A stretch of DNA of 61,427 bases from Bacillota bacterium (GTDB lineage: Bacteria; Bacillota; Clostridia; Lachnospirales; Lachnospiraceae): positions 1-61,427 of the forward strand of contig JAEZLH010000014.1 of NCBI GenBank assembly GCA_023435895.1. Reading direction: 5' to 3'. Positions 44,443 through 53,132 of this stretch are shown here, in pieces. The notes beneath the pieces were generated by a model. That model was not told the DNA's origin, made no database searches, and was given only the letters and a program-made list of their open reading frames with translations. A program made the position numbers and the translations under genes. How positions within the stretch are numbered: the stretch's first letter is position 1; the number at the start of each line of letters is the position of its first letter.

Positions 44443-45543
44443 TTGAATAGAGAAGTTACACTCAGACAAATATCCTTTTTGTTTTTGTTTGTCTCAATCT
44501 CATCCATTCTGAGACAGATTCCGGAGGCGTTGGCAGCAGAAGCGGGGAGAAGTGGATACTTGAGCCCTCTATGGTCTGTGGTTGCGACGGTGCCTTTGAC
44601 TGCAATCGTGATCCTATTAATAAAATCCTTTCCAGGGCTTAACTTTTATGAAATTATGGAGCAGCTGATTGGCACCTTTCTTTCAAAGATTGTTATTCTG
44701 GCGTATTTGTTATGGATATTAATCGGTATTGTTGCAAAGGTAAGCATATATAGCCTTACTTTACAATTCACATTAATGCCTAATACCAGATCAGACTTTT
44801 TTATGGTAATTATGGCAATTTTGATATTTTATGCACTGATACGTGGGATTAAGACCATTTTTCGGTTTTCAGAGATTGCTTTAGGAACCGTAGTAGTGTT
44901 ATTGGTTATCTTGTTTGTATGTGCCATTTCAAGAATACGATCAGATTATCTCTACCCACTTTCTACAATACATTTAAAAAACACCGTTTATGCTTCTAAG
45001 CATGTAATTGCTGTTGGAGGCAATATTATTATTGCATTGTTCTTTGCCGATAAACTTGGAATAACCGTGACCAAGGAACAACTTCGCAAATTATGGTATA
45101 GTATTGGCGTTTTTACCGTGCTGGTCTTTATTATCACCCTGCTCACCTTTGGTATTTCAGGTACCAGCCTGACTGCAAGCCTGCCTTTTCCGTTCTATAT
45201 TACAGTTAAAAGTATCTCTTTCTTTAATATCTTCGAACGATTTGAGGTGTTGGTGACGCTGATATGTATCCTGTCTGACTTTATCGCAATTTGTGTGTTT
45301 ACCATTGTTTTGGTTCGATGCTTTGAGTGGTTGTTCCATCTGAAGGAATATAAATACCTTTATATCCCTTTAACGGTTATCATTTATTATCTAACCTATT
45401 ATTTAAGCAGTACCCAGTTTGAGTTTAACTATCTGTACCGTTATTTGATTGTGAATCTAAACTTAATCTTCGAATTTATCATTCCGGCTATTCTTGCACT
45501 TATATGCTTTATGAAACGAAAGAATATTAAAAAGCAATATTAA
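44443..45543 (+). CDS. GerB-family spore germination receptor subunit B
   Basis: A 366-residue protein of the amino acid permease-related GerB family, ten predicted helices. It starts with TTG: GAGGTGGGAG lies 6 bases upstream and no ATG gives the conserved NREVTLRQISFLF start. Features include ALAAEAGRSGYLSPL and LPFPFYITVKSISFFNIFERFEVL. It is thought to bind the germinant. Last gene of the operon. Order A-C-x-B places the lipoprotein second. Confidence 0.93.
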   Translation: MNREVTLRQISFLFLFVSISSILRQIPEALAAEAGRSGYLSPLWSVVATVPLTAIVILLIKSFPGLNFYEIMEQLIGTFLSKIVILAYLLWILIGIVAKVSIYSLTLQFTLMPNTRSDFFMVIMAILIFYALIRGIKTIFRFSEIALGTVVVLLVILFVCAISRIRSDYLYPLSTIHLKNTVYASKHVIAVGGNIIIALFFADKLGITVTKEQLRKLWYSIGVFTVLVFIITLLTFGISGTSLTASLPFPFYITVKSISFFNIFERFEVLVTLICILSDFIAICVFTIVLVRCFEWLFHLKEYKYLYIPLTVIIYYLTYYLSSTQFEFNYLYRYLIVNLNLIFEFIIPAILALICFMKRKNIKKQY

Positions 45544-45560
45544 TTCCATGGAAAGCGAAG

Positions 45561-45608
45561 AAATCCTTTCACAAACCATTGAAACAATGAATGTGAAAGG
45601 ATTTCTTT
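45561..45608 (+). terminator. Terminator of the ger operon
   Basis: AAATCCTTTCACA/TGTGAAAGGATTT, 13-bp stem, then CTTTTT. Confidence 0.88.
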
Positions 45609-45744
45609 TTATGATAGAATGGAAAATCTAACTTTACCGTATATCGATATAACATCTTATACCTTTTCATCAAAACATAAATCTTTAAATATGTGCAAAT
45701 TGACATAGCCACGGTATAAATAAGGTTATTCAACCCCATACATC

Positions 45745-46848
45745 CTAATATATCTTAATATTAAATTCATCATCTTCGTATTTGTACATGCTATGATTAA
45801 TATAATGCTCTGCAACCGGGTCAATATATTGGTACACCCTATGATATTCCTTGGTATCGGTTCCTTTCGCCGTTTCACTTCGGTTATTACTCAAAAACTG
45901 GATCAAATCATAGCAGTCAACCCATATCTCGTTATTGCTTTCCTTCTGTGATTCATCAAAGATTAGCTGTAATCCAAAATGTAAATGGGGGGTCGTAATA
46001 TTGTTAACATTCTCATTGCTACTATAACCGGAGCGTCCCAGATAACCAATTACATCACCGGCCTGGACGATACTTCCTACTTTCAATTCCGTATTATAAG
46101 GGTAATTCTTTCTAAGATGTGCGTAATAGTAGTAGCGCTTATGATCAAAGCTTCGTATGCCGATTCTCCAACCACCGTATTGATTCCAGCCCAAGGCTTC
46201 AATGGTACCGGATTCCACCGCAATTACCGGAGTACCTACCTGACCCATCATATCATGTCCCAGGTGCTTTCTTCGAAAGCCATAGCTTCTAGACACTCCA
46301 AAGTCGTCAAAATGACTATAGGGATAATACTTGGCTAAAGGAAGAAATGCCTTTAATCCGTATTTGCTTTCCCAGCGTTTGCCACCCGGCGCGCTGTCAT
46401 CCTTCACCTCAACCTTATATTCACCCACTAATCCCCCTAGTACCGCTTCATAGGCTTCATAATAATAATTATAATATTTCATCCCATCCGTAAGGGACTT
46501 CATACTTTCCTTCCCTTGCTGCAGCTTACAGATAAGATCATCCATATTTTTTTTCTTATAGGAACCAAAGTCACCACCGTATTTACAGCCCAAATAGGAC
46601 AAGACTTCAATCCAGTTTATTTTAACTGGCTCAGACTGTGATTTTACATCATATTTATAAGCATCCTCCATCGCACTTGAGGATACATCAAAGCTGACCC
46701 ACTTTATAAATTTTTTGTCCGTATCATACATGGAGGCATAGATGGCTTTCTCCCTCTCCATACCTGTTCTGATTGAAATAATTGCTATTATAACCAGCAC
46801 AATTAATTCGCTGACAATGATTATGATTCCTTTCGGCTTTGAATGCAT
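45745..46848 (-). CDS. Membrane-anchored M23 (LytM-type) peptidase
   Basis: A 367-residue protein with an N-terminal signal anchor (residues 7-26). A middle domain of about 150 residues with no family I know follows, then an M23 domain. The zinc motifs are complete: KHLGHDMMG (HxGxD), YAHLRKN and PHLHFG (HxH). It is therefore probably an active endopeptidase or amidase on peptidoglycan cross-links. It lies just after the ger operon, converging, and could act in spore or cell-wall metabolism; that link is positional only. Confidence 0.9.
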   Translation of the reverse strand: MHSKPKGIIIIVSELIVLVIIAIISIRTGMEREKAIYASMYDTDKKFIKWVSFDVSSSAMEDAYKYDVKSQSEPVKINWIEVLSYLGCKYGGDFGSYKKKNMDDLICKLQQGKESMKSLTDGMKYYNYYYEAYEAVLGGLVGEYKVEVKDDSAPGGKRWESKYGLKAFLPLAKYYPYSHFDDFGVSRSYGFRRKHLGHDMMGQVGTPVIAVESGTIEALGWNQYGGWRIGIRSFDHKRYYYYAHLRKNYPYNTELKVGSIVQAGDVIGYLGRSGYSSNENVNNITTPHLHFGLQLIFDESQKESNNEIWVDCYDLIQFLSNNRSETAKGTDTKEYHRVYQYIDPVAEHYINHSMYKYEDDEFNIKIY

Positions 46849-46922
46849 TTTCGAATCATCCTTATAAATTTAGAACTTGTAACATTTTATGATTTTAAGT
46901 ACTCAACTATAACCGAAATAAA

Positions 46923-46978
46923 GGGCGGGGAATAAATTTATACCAATGGTGGGGGGGGTTGTGGGCGAAACGGGGAGG
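46923..46978 (+). other. G-run cluster, potential G-quadruplex
   Basis: GGGCGGGG, then an 8-G run, GGG and GGGG within 55 bases, on the plus strand, in DNA that is otherwise about two-thirds A+T. At least four runs of three or more G are close enough for an intramolecular quadruplex. It lies 75 bases upstream of the M23 gene, on its non-transcribed strand as C-runs in the mRNA sense. Confidence 0.6.
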
Positions 46979-46984
46979 TAGTGA

Positions 46985-47073
46985 GTTAAAGCAGAAATGA
47001 ATACGAATTTTATTGCTTCCGTTGCCCTTCGGTCAAGAGTCAGCTATAAAATTGTATTCATTTCTGCTTTAAC
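46985..47073. repeat. Near-perfect 28-bp inverted repeat (hairpin or small mobile element)
   Basis: Left arm 46985-47013 starts GTTAAAGCAGAAATGAATAC; right arm 47046-47073 is its complement. The only difference is one extra G in the left arm. The 32-base loop contains CCG/CGG. Neither end has a T run. No target-site duplication is obvious. Confidence 0.8.
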
Positions 47074-47154
47074 AATATAGGTTGTGAAGTTTTCGCATCT
47101 ATACATTGAGTAGATGGGTTGATGATAGGGGTTCGTTGTAAATTCTAATGCAAT

Positions 47155-47865
47155 TTATTCAAAGATATCACGCATCTGTTTTTTATTATATTTGCGGTAT
47201 ACGTTTAGTTTGTTCTTGTTAGAATCATAGGTTGCGAGGATTACTTCCTTCATATTGGTTATGCCATTTGATTGAAGCTGTTTCTCCACCCACTTTTCAT
47301 TTTTTCCGGTGCTTTTTAAATTGTCATCGAGAATTCTTCCGTCGATGATTACATTGGCTAGGGGTACACTTTGCTGAGGTTGGAGGTTCATATCCTCAGG
47401 TGTTACAGGTCGATTCAAAGTAATTGGAAGGATGCTGATTTTACCGTTTGATTCCAAATACACAGTGTGTACTTCCTCAAGATCATAATAGCCAGCGATT
47501 CTGCAAGCAGAAAGGAACTCATCGATATCCATTTTTGCTTTGAGCAGATTTTTTTCAAATACTTGGCCGTTTTGGTATAAAAGCATACACTGACCTTCAA
47601 AAAACCTTCGTAAATAGATTGATTTACAGGTAATATATGATATAAGTACTGTAAATACTGTAAATATCAGCATTGCAACAAATGGCTCCAGTATGCTGTC
47701 TGTTGACATAACCGCCATTTCTCCTGCGATAGATCCTAGTGCAATACTACTGATGTAGTCGAACATGCTGAGCTGGGACATTTCCCGATTTCCCATGATC
47801 TTCGTAAATAGAAATAGTGATACTAAAGATGCTAAGGATGAAAAGATAATCTTATAAATATGCAT
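47155..47865 (-). CDS. DUF421 (YetF/YcaP-like) membrane protein
   Basis: A 236-residue protein. Three N-terminal helices hold MGNREMSQLSMFDYISSIALGS (the YetF signature) and LISYITCKS. Two cytoplasmic copies of the DUF421 fold follow, with LRRFFEGQCMLLYQNGQ, LSACRIAGYYDLEEVHTVYLESNGKIS and a second VIIDGRILDDNLK. Some relatives affect spore or stress traits, but the molecular role is unknown. AGGAGGT precedes the ATG. It is divergent from the ABC exporter. Confidence 0.92.
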   Translation of the reverse strand: MHIYKIIFSSLASLVSLFLFTKIMGNREMSQLSMFDYISSIALGSIAGEMAVMSTDSILEPFVAMLIFTVFTVLISYITCKSIYLRRFFEGQCMLLYQNGQVFEKNLLKAKMDIDEFLSACRIAGYYDLEEVHTVYLESNGKISILPITLNRPVTPEDMNLQPQQSVPLANVIIDGRILDDNLKSTGKNEKWVEKQLQSNGITNMKEVILATYDSNKNKLNVYRKYNKKQMRDIFE

Positions 47866-48099
47866 AAGTACCTCCTGAATGTGTTACTAATATATTTGGT
47901 AGGAAACCTTGTATTAGAAACGATTTTAATGATAGCATTTACAATTTATATAAAATTATCACATTGAGAGGCTGGAAAGAATTTGGAAGGTTATGTTGAA
48001 AAAATGAAGTCGATTTTATCTGTGAGACATTGCATGCATCATGAAATCAGAATAAAATAAGGTTAATAGATGAAGTAAGATTGAGCGAAAGGGAAGAGT

Positions 48100-48804
48100 A
48101 TGGATAGTTTTATAAAACTTGAGCAGGTAAGAAAAACATATCGTATGGGTGAAGTAGAAATACATGCCTTGGATGGAGCAGAATTCTCCATTGAAGAAGG
48201 AGAATTTGTTATTGTGGTGGGACCAAGCGGCGCCGGTAAAACTACAGTATTAAATATTTTAGGTGGCATGGATACTTGCTCAGAAGGTCATGTCTACGTG
48301 GCAGGTGCGGATATCACCGATTATAATGAAAGACAACTGACAAAGTATCGAAGAGAAGAGATTGGTTTTGTATTTCAATTCTATAATTTGGTTCAGAATC
48401 TTACCGCAAAGGAAAATGTGGATTTAGCCTCCCAAATCTGTAAATCCCCTCTGAATTCGGAGGAGGTTCTAAAGGATGTTGGGCTGGAGGAGCGGATGAA
48501 TAATTTTCCCGCGCAACTGTCCGGAGGGGAACAACAACGAGTTGCAATCGCTAGAGCCTTGGCTAAAAACCCGAAGCTTTTATTATGTGATGAACCTACT
48601 GGCGCACTTGATTACCAGACCGGCAAGTCCATCTTAAAATTACTCCAAGATACCTGTAGGCAAAAAAAGATGACCGTTATCGTAATCACACATAATTCTG
48701 CCTTGGTACCCATGGCAGATCGAGTGATTCGTGTGAAGAACGGAAGAGTACAGGATATCGCATTAAATCAAGAACCCGTTTCCATAGATCAGATAGAATG
48801 GTAG
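48100..48804 (+). CDS. ABC transporter ATPase, MacB/LolD/FtsE type
   Basis: A 234-residue ATPase: Walker A GPSGAGKTT, Q-loop FVFQFYNLVQNLTAKENV, signature LSGGEQQRVAIARAL, Walker B LLLCDEPTGALD, switch His in VITHNSAL. The spacing is that of the MacB/LolD family, which powers FtsX-type permeases by mechanotransmission. AAGGGAAGAG precedes the ATG, and the permease starts 6 bases later. Confidence 0.95.
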   Translation: MDSFIKLEQVRKTYRMGEVEIHALDGAEFSIEEGEFVIVVGPSGAGKTTVLNILGGMDTCSEGHVYVAGADITDYNERQLTKYRREEIGFVFQFYNLVQNLTAKENVDLASQICKSPLNSEEVLKDVGLEERMNNFPAQLSGGEQQRVAIARALAKNPKLLLCDEPTGALDYQTGKSILKLLQDTCRQKKMTVIVITHNSALVPMADRVIRVKNGRVQDIALNQEPVSIDQIEW

Positions 48805-48810
48805 GATGAT

Positions 48811-51495
48811 ATGAAAAGGAAAGCATTGTGGAAGGATTTCCTGATGGAAATCAGAAAAAGTTTAAATCGGTTCATTTCTATCTTTTTAATCGTCGCACTT
48901 GGAGTTGCTTTTTTTGCAGGCATTCGTGCCACTGACCCGGATATGAGATTGACCGCTGATTATTGCTTTGATCAGAATAATATGATGGATATTCAAATTT
49001 TTAGCACGCTGGGTCTTACCGAACAAGATGTTTCAGCCATTTCTGAGGTAAAAGGAGTAGCACAAGTGGAACCAACTTATTCGATGGATGCACTTTGCGA
49101 TGCAGGAGGCAGCGAACTGGTTCTGAAAGTAATGTCTTTAACAAAAACAGTGAATCGTTTCACCGTGGAGAAGGGCAGATTACCGGAGAAGAATAATGAA
49201 ATATTAGTGGATACTTACTTTATTCACAATACGGGCTATAAAATTGGAGATCATATCTCGTTATCCTCCGGCACAGATAAAGATTTGTCCGACTCCCTTA
49301 GTCAGAAGGAATATACTATCGTTGGAATTGGCTCTAATCCCTACTATTTATCCTTTCAAAGGGGAACCTCTGATATAGGAAATGGCAAAATCAACAGCTT
49401 CGTAGTTGTTTTACCGGAGGTATTCAAAGCGGAAGTTTATACTTCCATATATGCCACCGCAACGGGTGTCAAAGAGCTTACTGCATATACAGATCAATAT
49501 AACGATCAGGTGAAAACTGTATTAAACCGAGTGAAAGATATAGAAGACCTTCAGTGCCAAAAAAGATATGATGATCTTTATCAACCTGCCTTGGATAAAA
49601 TCAATCATTCCCAACAAGAACTGGACAAAAAGAAAGATTTCGCAAAACAGGAGAGCGACAAGGCATTATCACAGCTTCAAAACTCGGGATTATCGGGAGA
49701 ACAGCTTCAAGCATCTCTACAAGCGATTGAAACAAAAAATAAAGAAGCTCAAATACAATTTACTGATGCACAAAACCAGATTAATCAGGGTAAAATAGAT
49801 TTGCAAAGTCTGAAGATGCCACAGTGGTATGTGTTAGATCGTAATAGTATTGAAGCTTATGTGGAATTTGAGCAGAATGCGGATCGAATCGGTGCCATCG
49901 GCAAAGTATTTCCTGTTATATTTTTTCTGGTTGCTGCATTAATTAGTCTTACCACGATGACACGTATGGTAGAGGAGGAACGTACACAAATTGGAATTCT
50001 TAAAGCTTTGGGGTATTCAAAAGGCTCCATCGCTATGAAATATATCTTATATGCCTTGCTCGCCACCCTGGGAGGAAGTATTTTTGGTGCAATGGTTGGA
50101 CTAAAGGTTCTTCCAACCATCATCATTATCGCATATAAGATTCTTTATACTGGAATCGCTAAAGTAGTTACGCCCTTTAACTTTTATTACGCTGCTTTGG
50201 CAACTTTGCTATCCGTTTTTTGTGTCGGCTTTGCCACATTCTTTGCCTGCTACAAGGAATTATTATCAAAACCAGCTCAGTTGATGAGACCGGAAGTACC
50301 AAAAATCGGTAAACGTGTATTGTTGGAACGATTGCCGCTTGTATGGAACATGCTTGGCTTCACATGGAAAGCCACCGTCCGGAATTTGTTTCGCTATAAA
50401 AAACGTTTTATTATGACGATTATTGGTATCGGAGGCTGTATGGCCCTTCTGCTGGTAGGTTATGGACTTAGAGACTCCATTTTTGTCATTTATACCAGAC
50501 AGTTTGATCAAATTATGGTATATGACGCTTCGCTCTCTATCGACAATAAAGTTACCGTTTCTCAAAAAGAAAAACTAGAACAAGAGTTAAACCAAAATCC
50601 TAACATTAAGGATTGGATGAGAATCGCCAACGAATCACTTGATATCTCAGCTCATGGAATAACTAAGTCCGTTTCCATGTATGTGCCGGAAACCCCCTCC
50701 GATTTTGAACAATATATCGTCCTTCGGAACCGAGTGGGACATCAAAATCACGCACTTGATAGTTCCGGTATTATATTAACTGAACAGATCTCAAAAAAAC
50801 TGGGCGTAAAAGCAGGAGATAAAATTACGATTAAAAAGGGAGCGATCCAAAGTGAGGTTAAGGTAACCGCCATCACCGAAAATTATATGACACACTATCT
50901 TTACATGACTCCAGAGCTTTATCGTTCTGCTTTTCATAGTGATGTCAAGTATAATGAGTATTTTTTATTAATGCCTAGTACAAATGAAACGAGTGAGTTA
51001 GAGGTAGGTAATCATCTATTGCAATATGAGGCTGCCAATGGAATGTTCTACACCAGTTATTATCAAAACCTTTTATCCCATGTGTTAGAAAGCCTAAATA
51101 TTGTGGTATGGGTATTAATTATCTCCGCCGGAGCCTTGGCATTTGTAGTAGTTTACAATCTGAATAATATTAATATTAATGAGCGAAGAAGAGAACTGGC
51201 TACGATTAAAGTGCTGGGATTTTATAATAATGAAATGGCAGCCTATGTGTACCGTGAGAATATTATCTTGACATTGATCGGAGCCATTCTTGGAATATTC
51301 CTTGGGATTGCACTGCATCATTATGTAATAATTACTGTCGAAATTGATATGATGATGTTTGGCAGAAATATTAATCCTACCAGCTATCTTTACTGCTTTT
51401 TGTTAACGCTTTTGTTCTCAGCATTGGTGAACTTTGCTATGTACTTTAAGCTAAAAAAGATTAATATGATAGAATCCTTAAAGAGTGTAGAATGA
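48811..51495 (+). CDS. FtsX-type ABC permease with coiled coil
   Basis: An 894-residue permease. TM1 (residues 20-40) is followed by an extracellular domain of about 300 residues with a Gln/Lys-rich coiled coil around residues 255-330. FtsX helices lie near 365-480 with ARMV-like MTRMVEEERTQIGILKALGYSKGSI. A second half (from about 535) repeats the layout with an extracellular domain and RRRELATIKVLGFYNNEMAAY before the last helices. It resembles the large FtsX exporters of Firmicutes. No regulator is adjacent, so peptide or lipid export are both possible. Confidence 0.9.
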   Translation: MKRKALWKDFLMEIRKSLNRFISIFLIVALGVAFFAGIRATDPDMRLTADYCFDQNNMMDIQIFSTLGLTEQDVSAISEVKGVAQVEPTYSMDALCDAGGSELVLKVMSLTKTVNRFTVEKGRLPEKNNEILVDTYFIHNTGYKIGDHISLSSGTDKDLSDSLSQKEYTIVGIGSNPYYLSFQRGTSDIGNGKINSFVVVLPEVFKAEVYTSIYATATGVKELTAYTDQYNDQVKTVLNRVKDIEDLQCQKRYDDLYQPALDKINHSQQELDKKKDFAKQESDKALSQLQNSGLSGEQLQASLQAIETKNKEAQIQFTDAQNQINQGKIDLQSLKMPQWYVLDRNSIEAYVEFEQNADRIGAIGKVFPVIFFLVAALISLTTMTRMVEEERTQIGILKALGYSKGSIAMKYILYALLATLGGSIFGAMVGLKVLPTIIIIAYKILYTGIAKVVTPFNFYYAALATLLSVFCVGFATFFACYKELLSKPAQLMRPEVPKIGKRVLLERLPLVWNMLGFTWKATVRNLFRYKKRFIMTIIGIGGCMALLLVGYGLRDSIFVIYTRQFDQIMVYDASLSIDNKVTVSQKEKLEQELNQNPNIKDWMRIANESLDISAHGITKSVSMYVPETPSDFEQYIVLRNRVGHQNHALDSSGIILTEQISKKLGVKAGDKITIKKGAIQSEVKVTAITENYMTHYLYMTPELYRSAFHSDVKYNEYFLLMPSTNETSELEVGNHLLQYEAANGMFYTSYYQNLLSHVLESLNIVVWVLIISAGALAFVVVYNLNNININERRRELATIKVLGFYNNEMAAYVYRENIILTLIGAILGIFLGIALHHYVIITVEIDMMMFGRNINPTSYLYCFLLTLLFSALVNFAMYFKLKKINMIESLKSVE

Positions 51496-51629
51496 TAATT
51501 TTTATAACTATTTCACAAAGAAATATGTATAATATATGCTGTTTTTATGATTTAATGCCGAGTTCAGGTTTACATTCTCTCCTAAATATGGTATACTAGA
51601 AACCGAATCATATTGGGAGGAATAGAAAA

Positions 51630-51824
51630 ATGCTGAAGATATATATTTGCCCAAATTGTTTTAACTTTCGAATGGTATCCAGAAAACCGGATGCCATATG
51701 CTTGCATTGTGGTACGATTTTAGAACAATGTAGTTTAGATTATCCAACTTACATGAGTATGACAGACTTAGAACGCAACGATTATAAGAATAGTTTGAAG
51801 GCTAGTACAACGGCTTTAAATTAG
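51630..51824 (+). CDS. Small zinc-ribbon protein
   Basis: A 64-residue protein with two Cys pairs (CPNC at about 7-10 and CLHC at about 24-27) that form a typical zinc ribbon. GGGAGGAA lies 8 bases before the ATG, and TGGTATACT just upstream could be a -10. Function unknown; it has its own transcription signals. Confidence 0.7.
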   Translation: MLKIYICPNCFNFRMVSRKPDAICLHCGTILEQCSLDYPTYMSMTDLERNDYKNSLKASTTALN

Positions 51825-52039
51825 CCGGACTTTTAAGCTTGTCTGAATTTCTTTATGCAACATTCAAAAAATCTCGTTTGTACCTCTACACCTATATTTT
51901 TTGAACGTCATTATCGAAAAACCATCCTGCTTTCTCTATCCGTTATTAGAAAGTGCTGCACTGGTTCTGACAAGAACAAAGCAAACAAACATTACTTTTA
52001 TTAAATGAATAAATATGTCCGCTTAGCCGTATTTTTGGC

Positions 52040-52285
52040 TTAGCTCTTATAATAAATTATTTCTTTATGCACACATAGAATCTCATAGCTTAAATATTCA
52101 ATCTCCTGCATATTTAATCGAAATGTTATTGATTTATTTACACCGTTATGGTAATATGATAAAGTAATACAGCAACCTATTCTTACAAACTTTAAGGATG
52201 GCAGATTTAGAATATAACTCATAATATTGTCTACAAGAAGAATTTTTTCGCCCAAAATAAGCAAAGCCCTTGAATGCATACGCAA
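52040..52285 (-). CDS. Uncertain hypothetical protein lacking a clear start
   Basis: An 81-codon frame whose middle (IMSYILNLPSLKFVRIGCCITLSYYH, then FRLNMQEIEYLSYEI) looks coding. However, the frame opens with a TTG inside the terminator hairpin at 52262-52297, and no ribosome site is evident before any start. It may be a decayed or truncated gene. No family recognised. Confidence 0.35.
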   Translation of the reverse strand: MRMHSRALLILGEKILLVDNIMSYILNLPSLKFVRIGCCITLSYYHNGVNKSITFRLNMQEIEYLSYEILCVHKEIIYYKS

Positions 52286-52298
52286 TCGAGGGCTTTGT
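52262..52298 (-). terminator. Terminator of the two-component system operon
   Basis: CAAAGCCCTCGA pairs with TCAAGGGCTTTG (one G-T pair) on the minus strand, then CTTATTTT. It lies 70 bases after the stop at 52368. Confidence 0.75.
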
Positions 52299-52367
52299 TA
52301 TATTACAGCTTTCGATTTAGGATATATAATGTTCTCATATCGAATAATATGACAGCTCATAGCATAT

Positions 52368-53132
52368 CTATTCTGCCGATCCTATGGCGAATTGAATCAT
52401 CCCGTAGGGACTATTATCTGAAGACTTTTTATAAACCGATAAACCGAATAAATTGTTGTAGTAGTATTTTACCGAATAATACTCATCACTTCTTAATTGA
52501 TTTCCATTAAATAAATGAAGATAAGTCTCATAGGTCTGTAATACTTTCAGTGTACTGAGCTCATTAATATTAACTTCTTCACTAAATGATGTAATAGTAG
52601 CAGTCCAAATCTGACCTGTTTGAGCATTTATTATAAGGTCAATCATCACTTTTTTATTGGCGAGACTTACTGACCAAAAACTATACAGTGGCCTAGGTGC
52701 AGGAGAAATACTTTCCCGAGTGGAGGGATTACCTTTAATATCATATAAAAATGCTTTTGTTTGAGCATATTCACTTTCTGAGATTAGGCTTGGAAGAACA
52801 CCCTTTTCGCAAAAATAGGATAATCCGGATATTGCAGCTTTGATTGCTTCCTCCATCGTCAGCTGACCATCCACCGGGTCATGATAATATCCGACTTGTT
52901 TTCTATTCCAGATATTAAGAATATCCACGATTTCTTTATCACTTAATGGAACTCTTTCTTGTTCGTCCTCCAAACCGGTACTCAAGGATTCCTTCACTTC
53001 GATGGAGTGAACGGTATCCATTAGTTTGTCCTGCTGACGATCCATTAATTCATTTGTTAAAAGCCATCCACCATACACAAATAACATTGTAATAGCTGCT
53101 CCGACGACAGTAAGTATTCGTTGCTTAATCAT
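52368..53132 (-). CDS. Membrane-anchored extracytoplasmic protein, PepSY-like, third gene of the TCS operon
   Basis: A 254-residue protein with an N-terminal anchor helix (about residues 6-26). The exposed part contains TMEEAIKAAISGLSYF and VMIDLIINAQTGQIWTATITSF, which recall PepSY domains; this is only suggestive. The start is the ATG at 53132, with GAGGG 8 bases upstream, overlapping the kinase gene by 8 bases. It is probably a sensor accessory or output of the kinase next to it. Confidence 0.65.
   Translation of the reverse strand: MIKQRILTVVGAAITMLFVYGGWLLTNELMDRQQDKLMDTVHSIEVKESLSTGLEDEQERVPLSDKEIVDILNIWNRKQVGYYHDPVDGQLTMEEAIKAAISGLSYFCEKGVLPSLISESEYAQTKAFLYDIKGNPSTRESISPAPRPLYSFWSVSLANKKVMIDLIINAQTGQIWTATITSFSEEVNINELSTLKVLQTYETYLHLFNGNQLRSDEYYSVKYYYNNLFGLSVYKKSSDNSPYGMIQFAIGSAE

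Larger units (their letters stand above)
46849..47154. other. Intergenic region with G-run cluster and long inverted repeat
   Basis: The 306 bases between two minus-strand genes hold no ORF but two structures listed separately: G-runs at 46923-46978 and an 89-bp hairpin at 46985-47073. Confidence 0.7.

Noticed and set aside
46985..47073. Integron attC site
   Set aside because: The arms end GTTAAAG...CTTTAAC, the opposite orientation to RYYYAAC...GTTRRRY, and no integrase or cassette is nearby.
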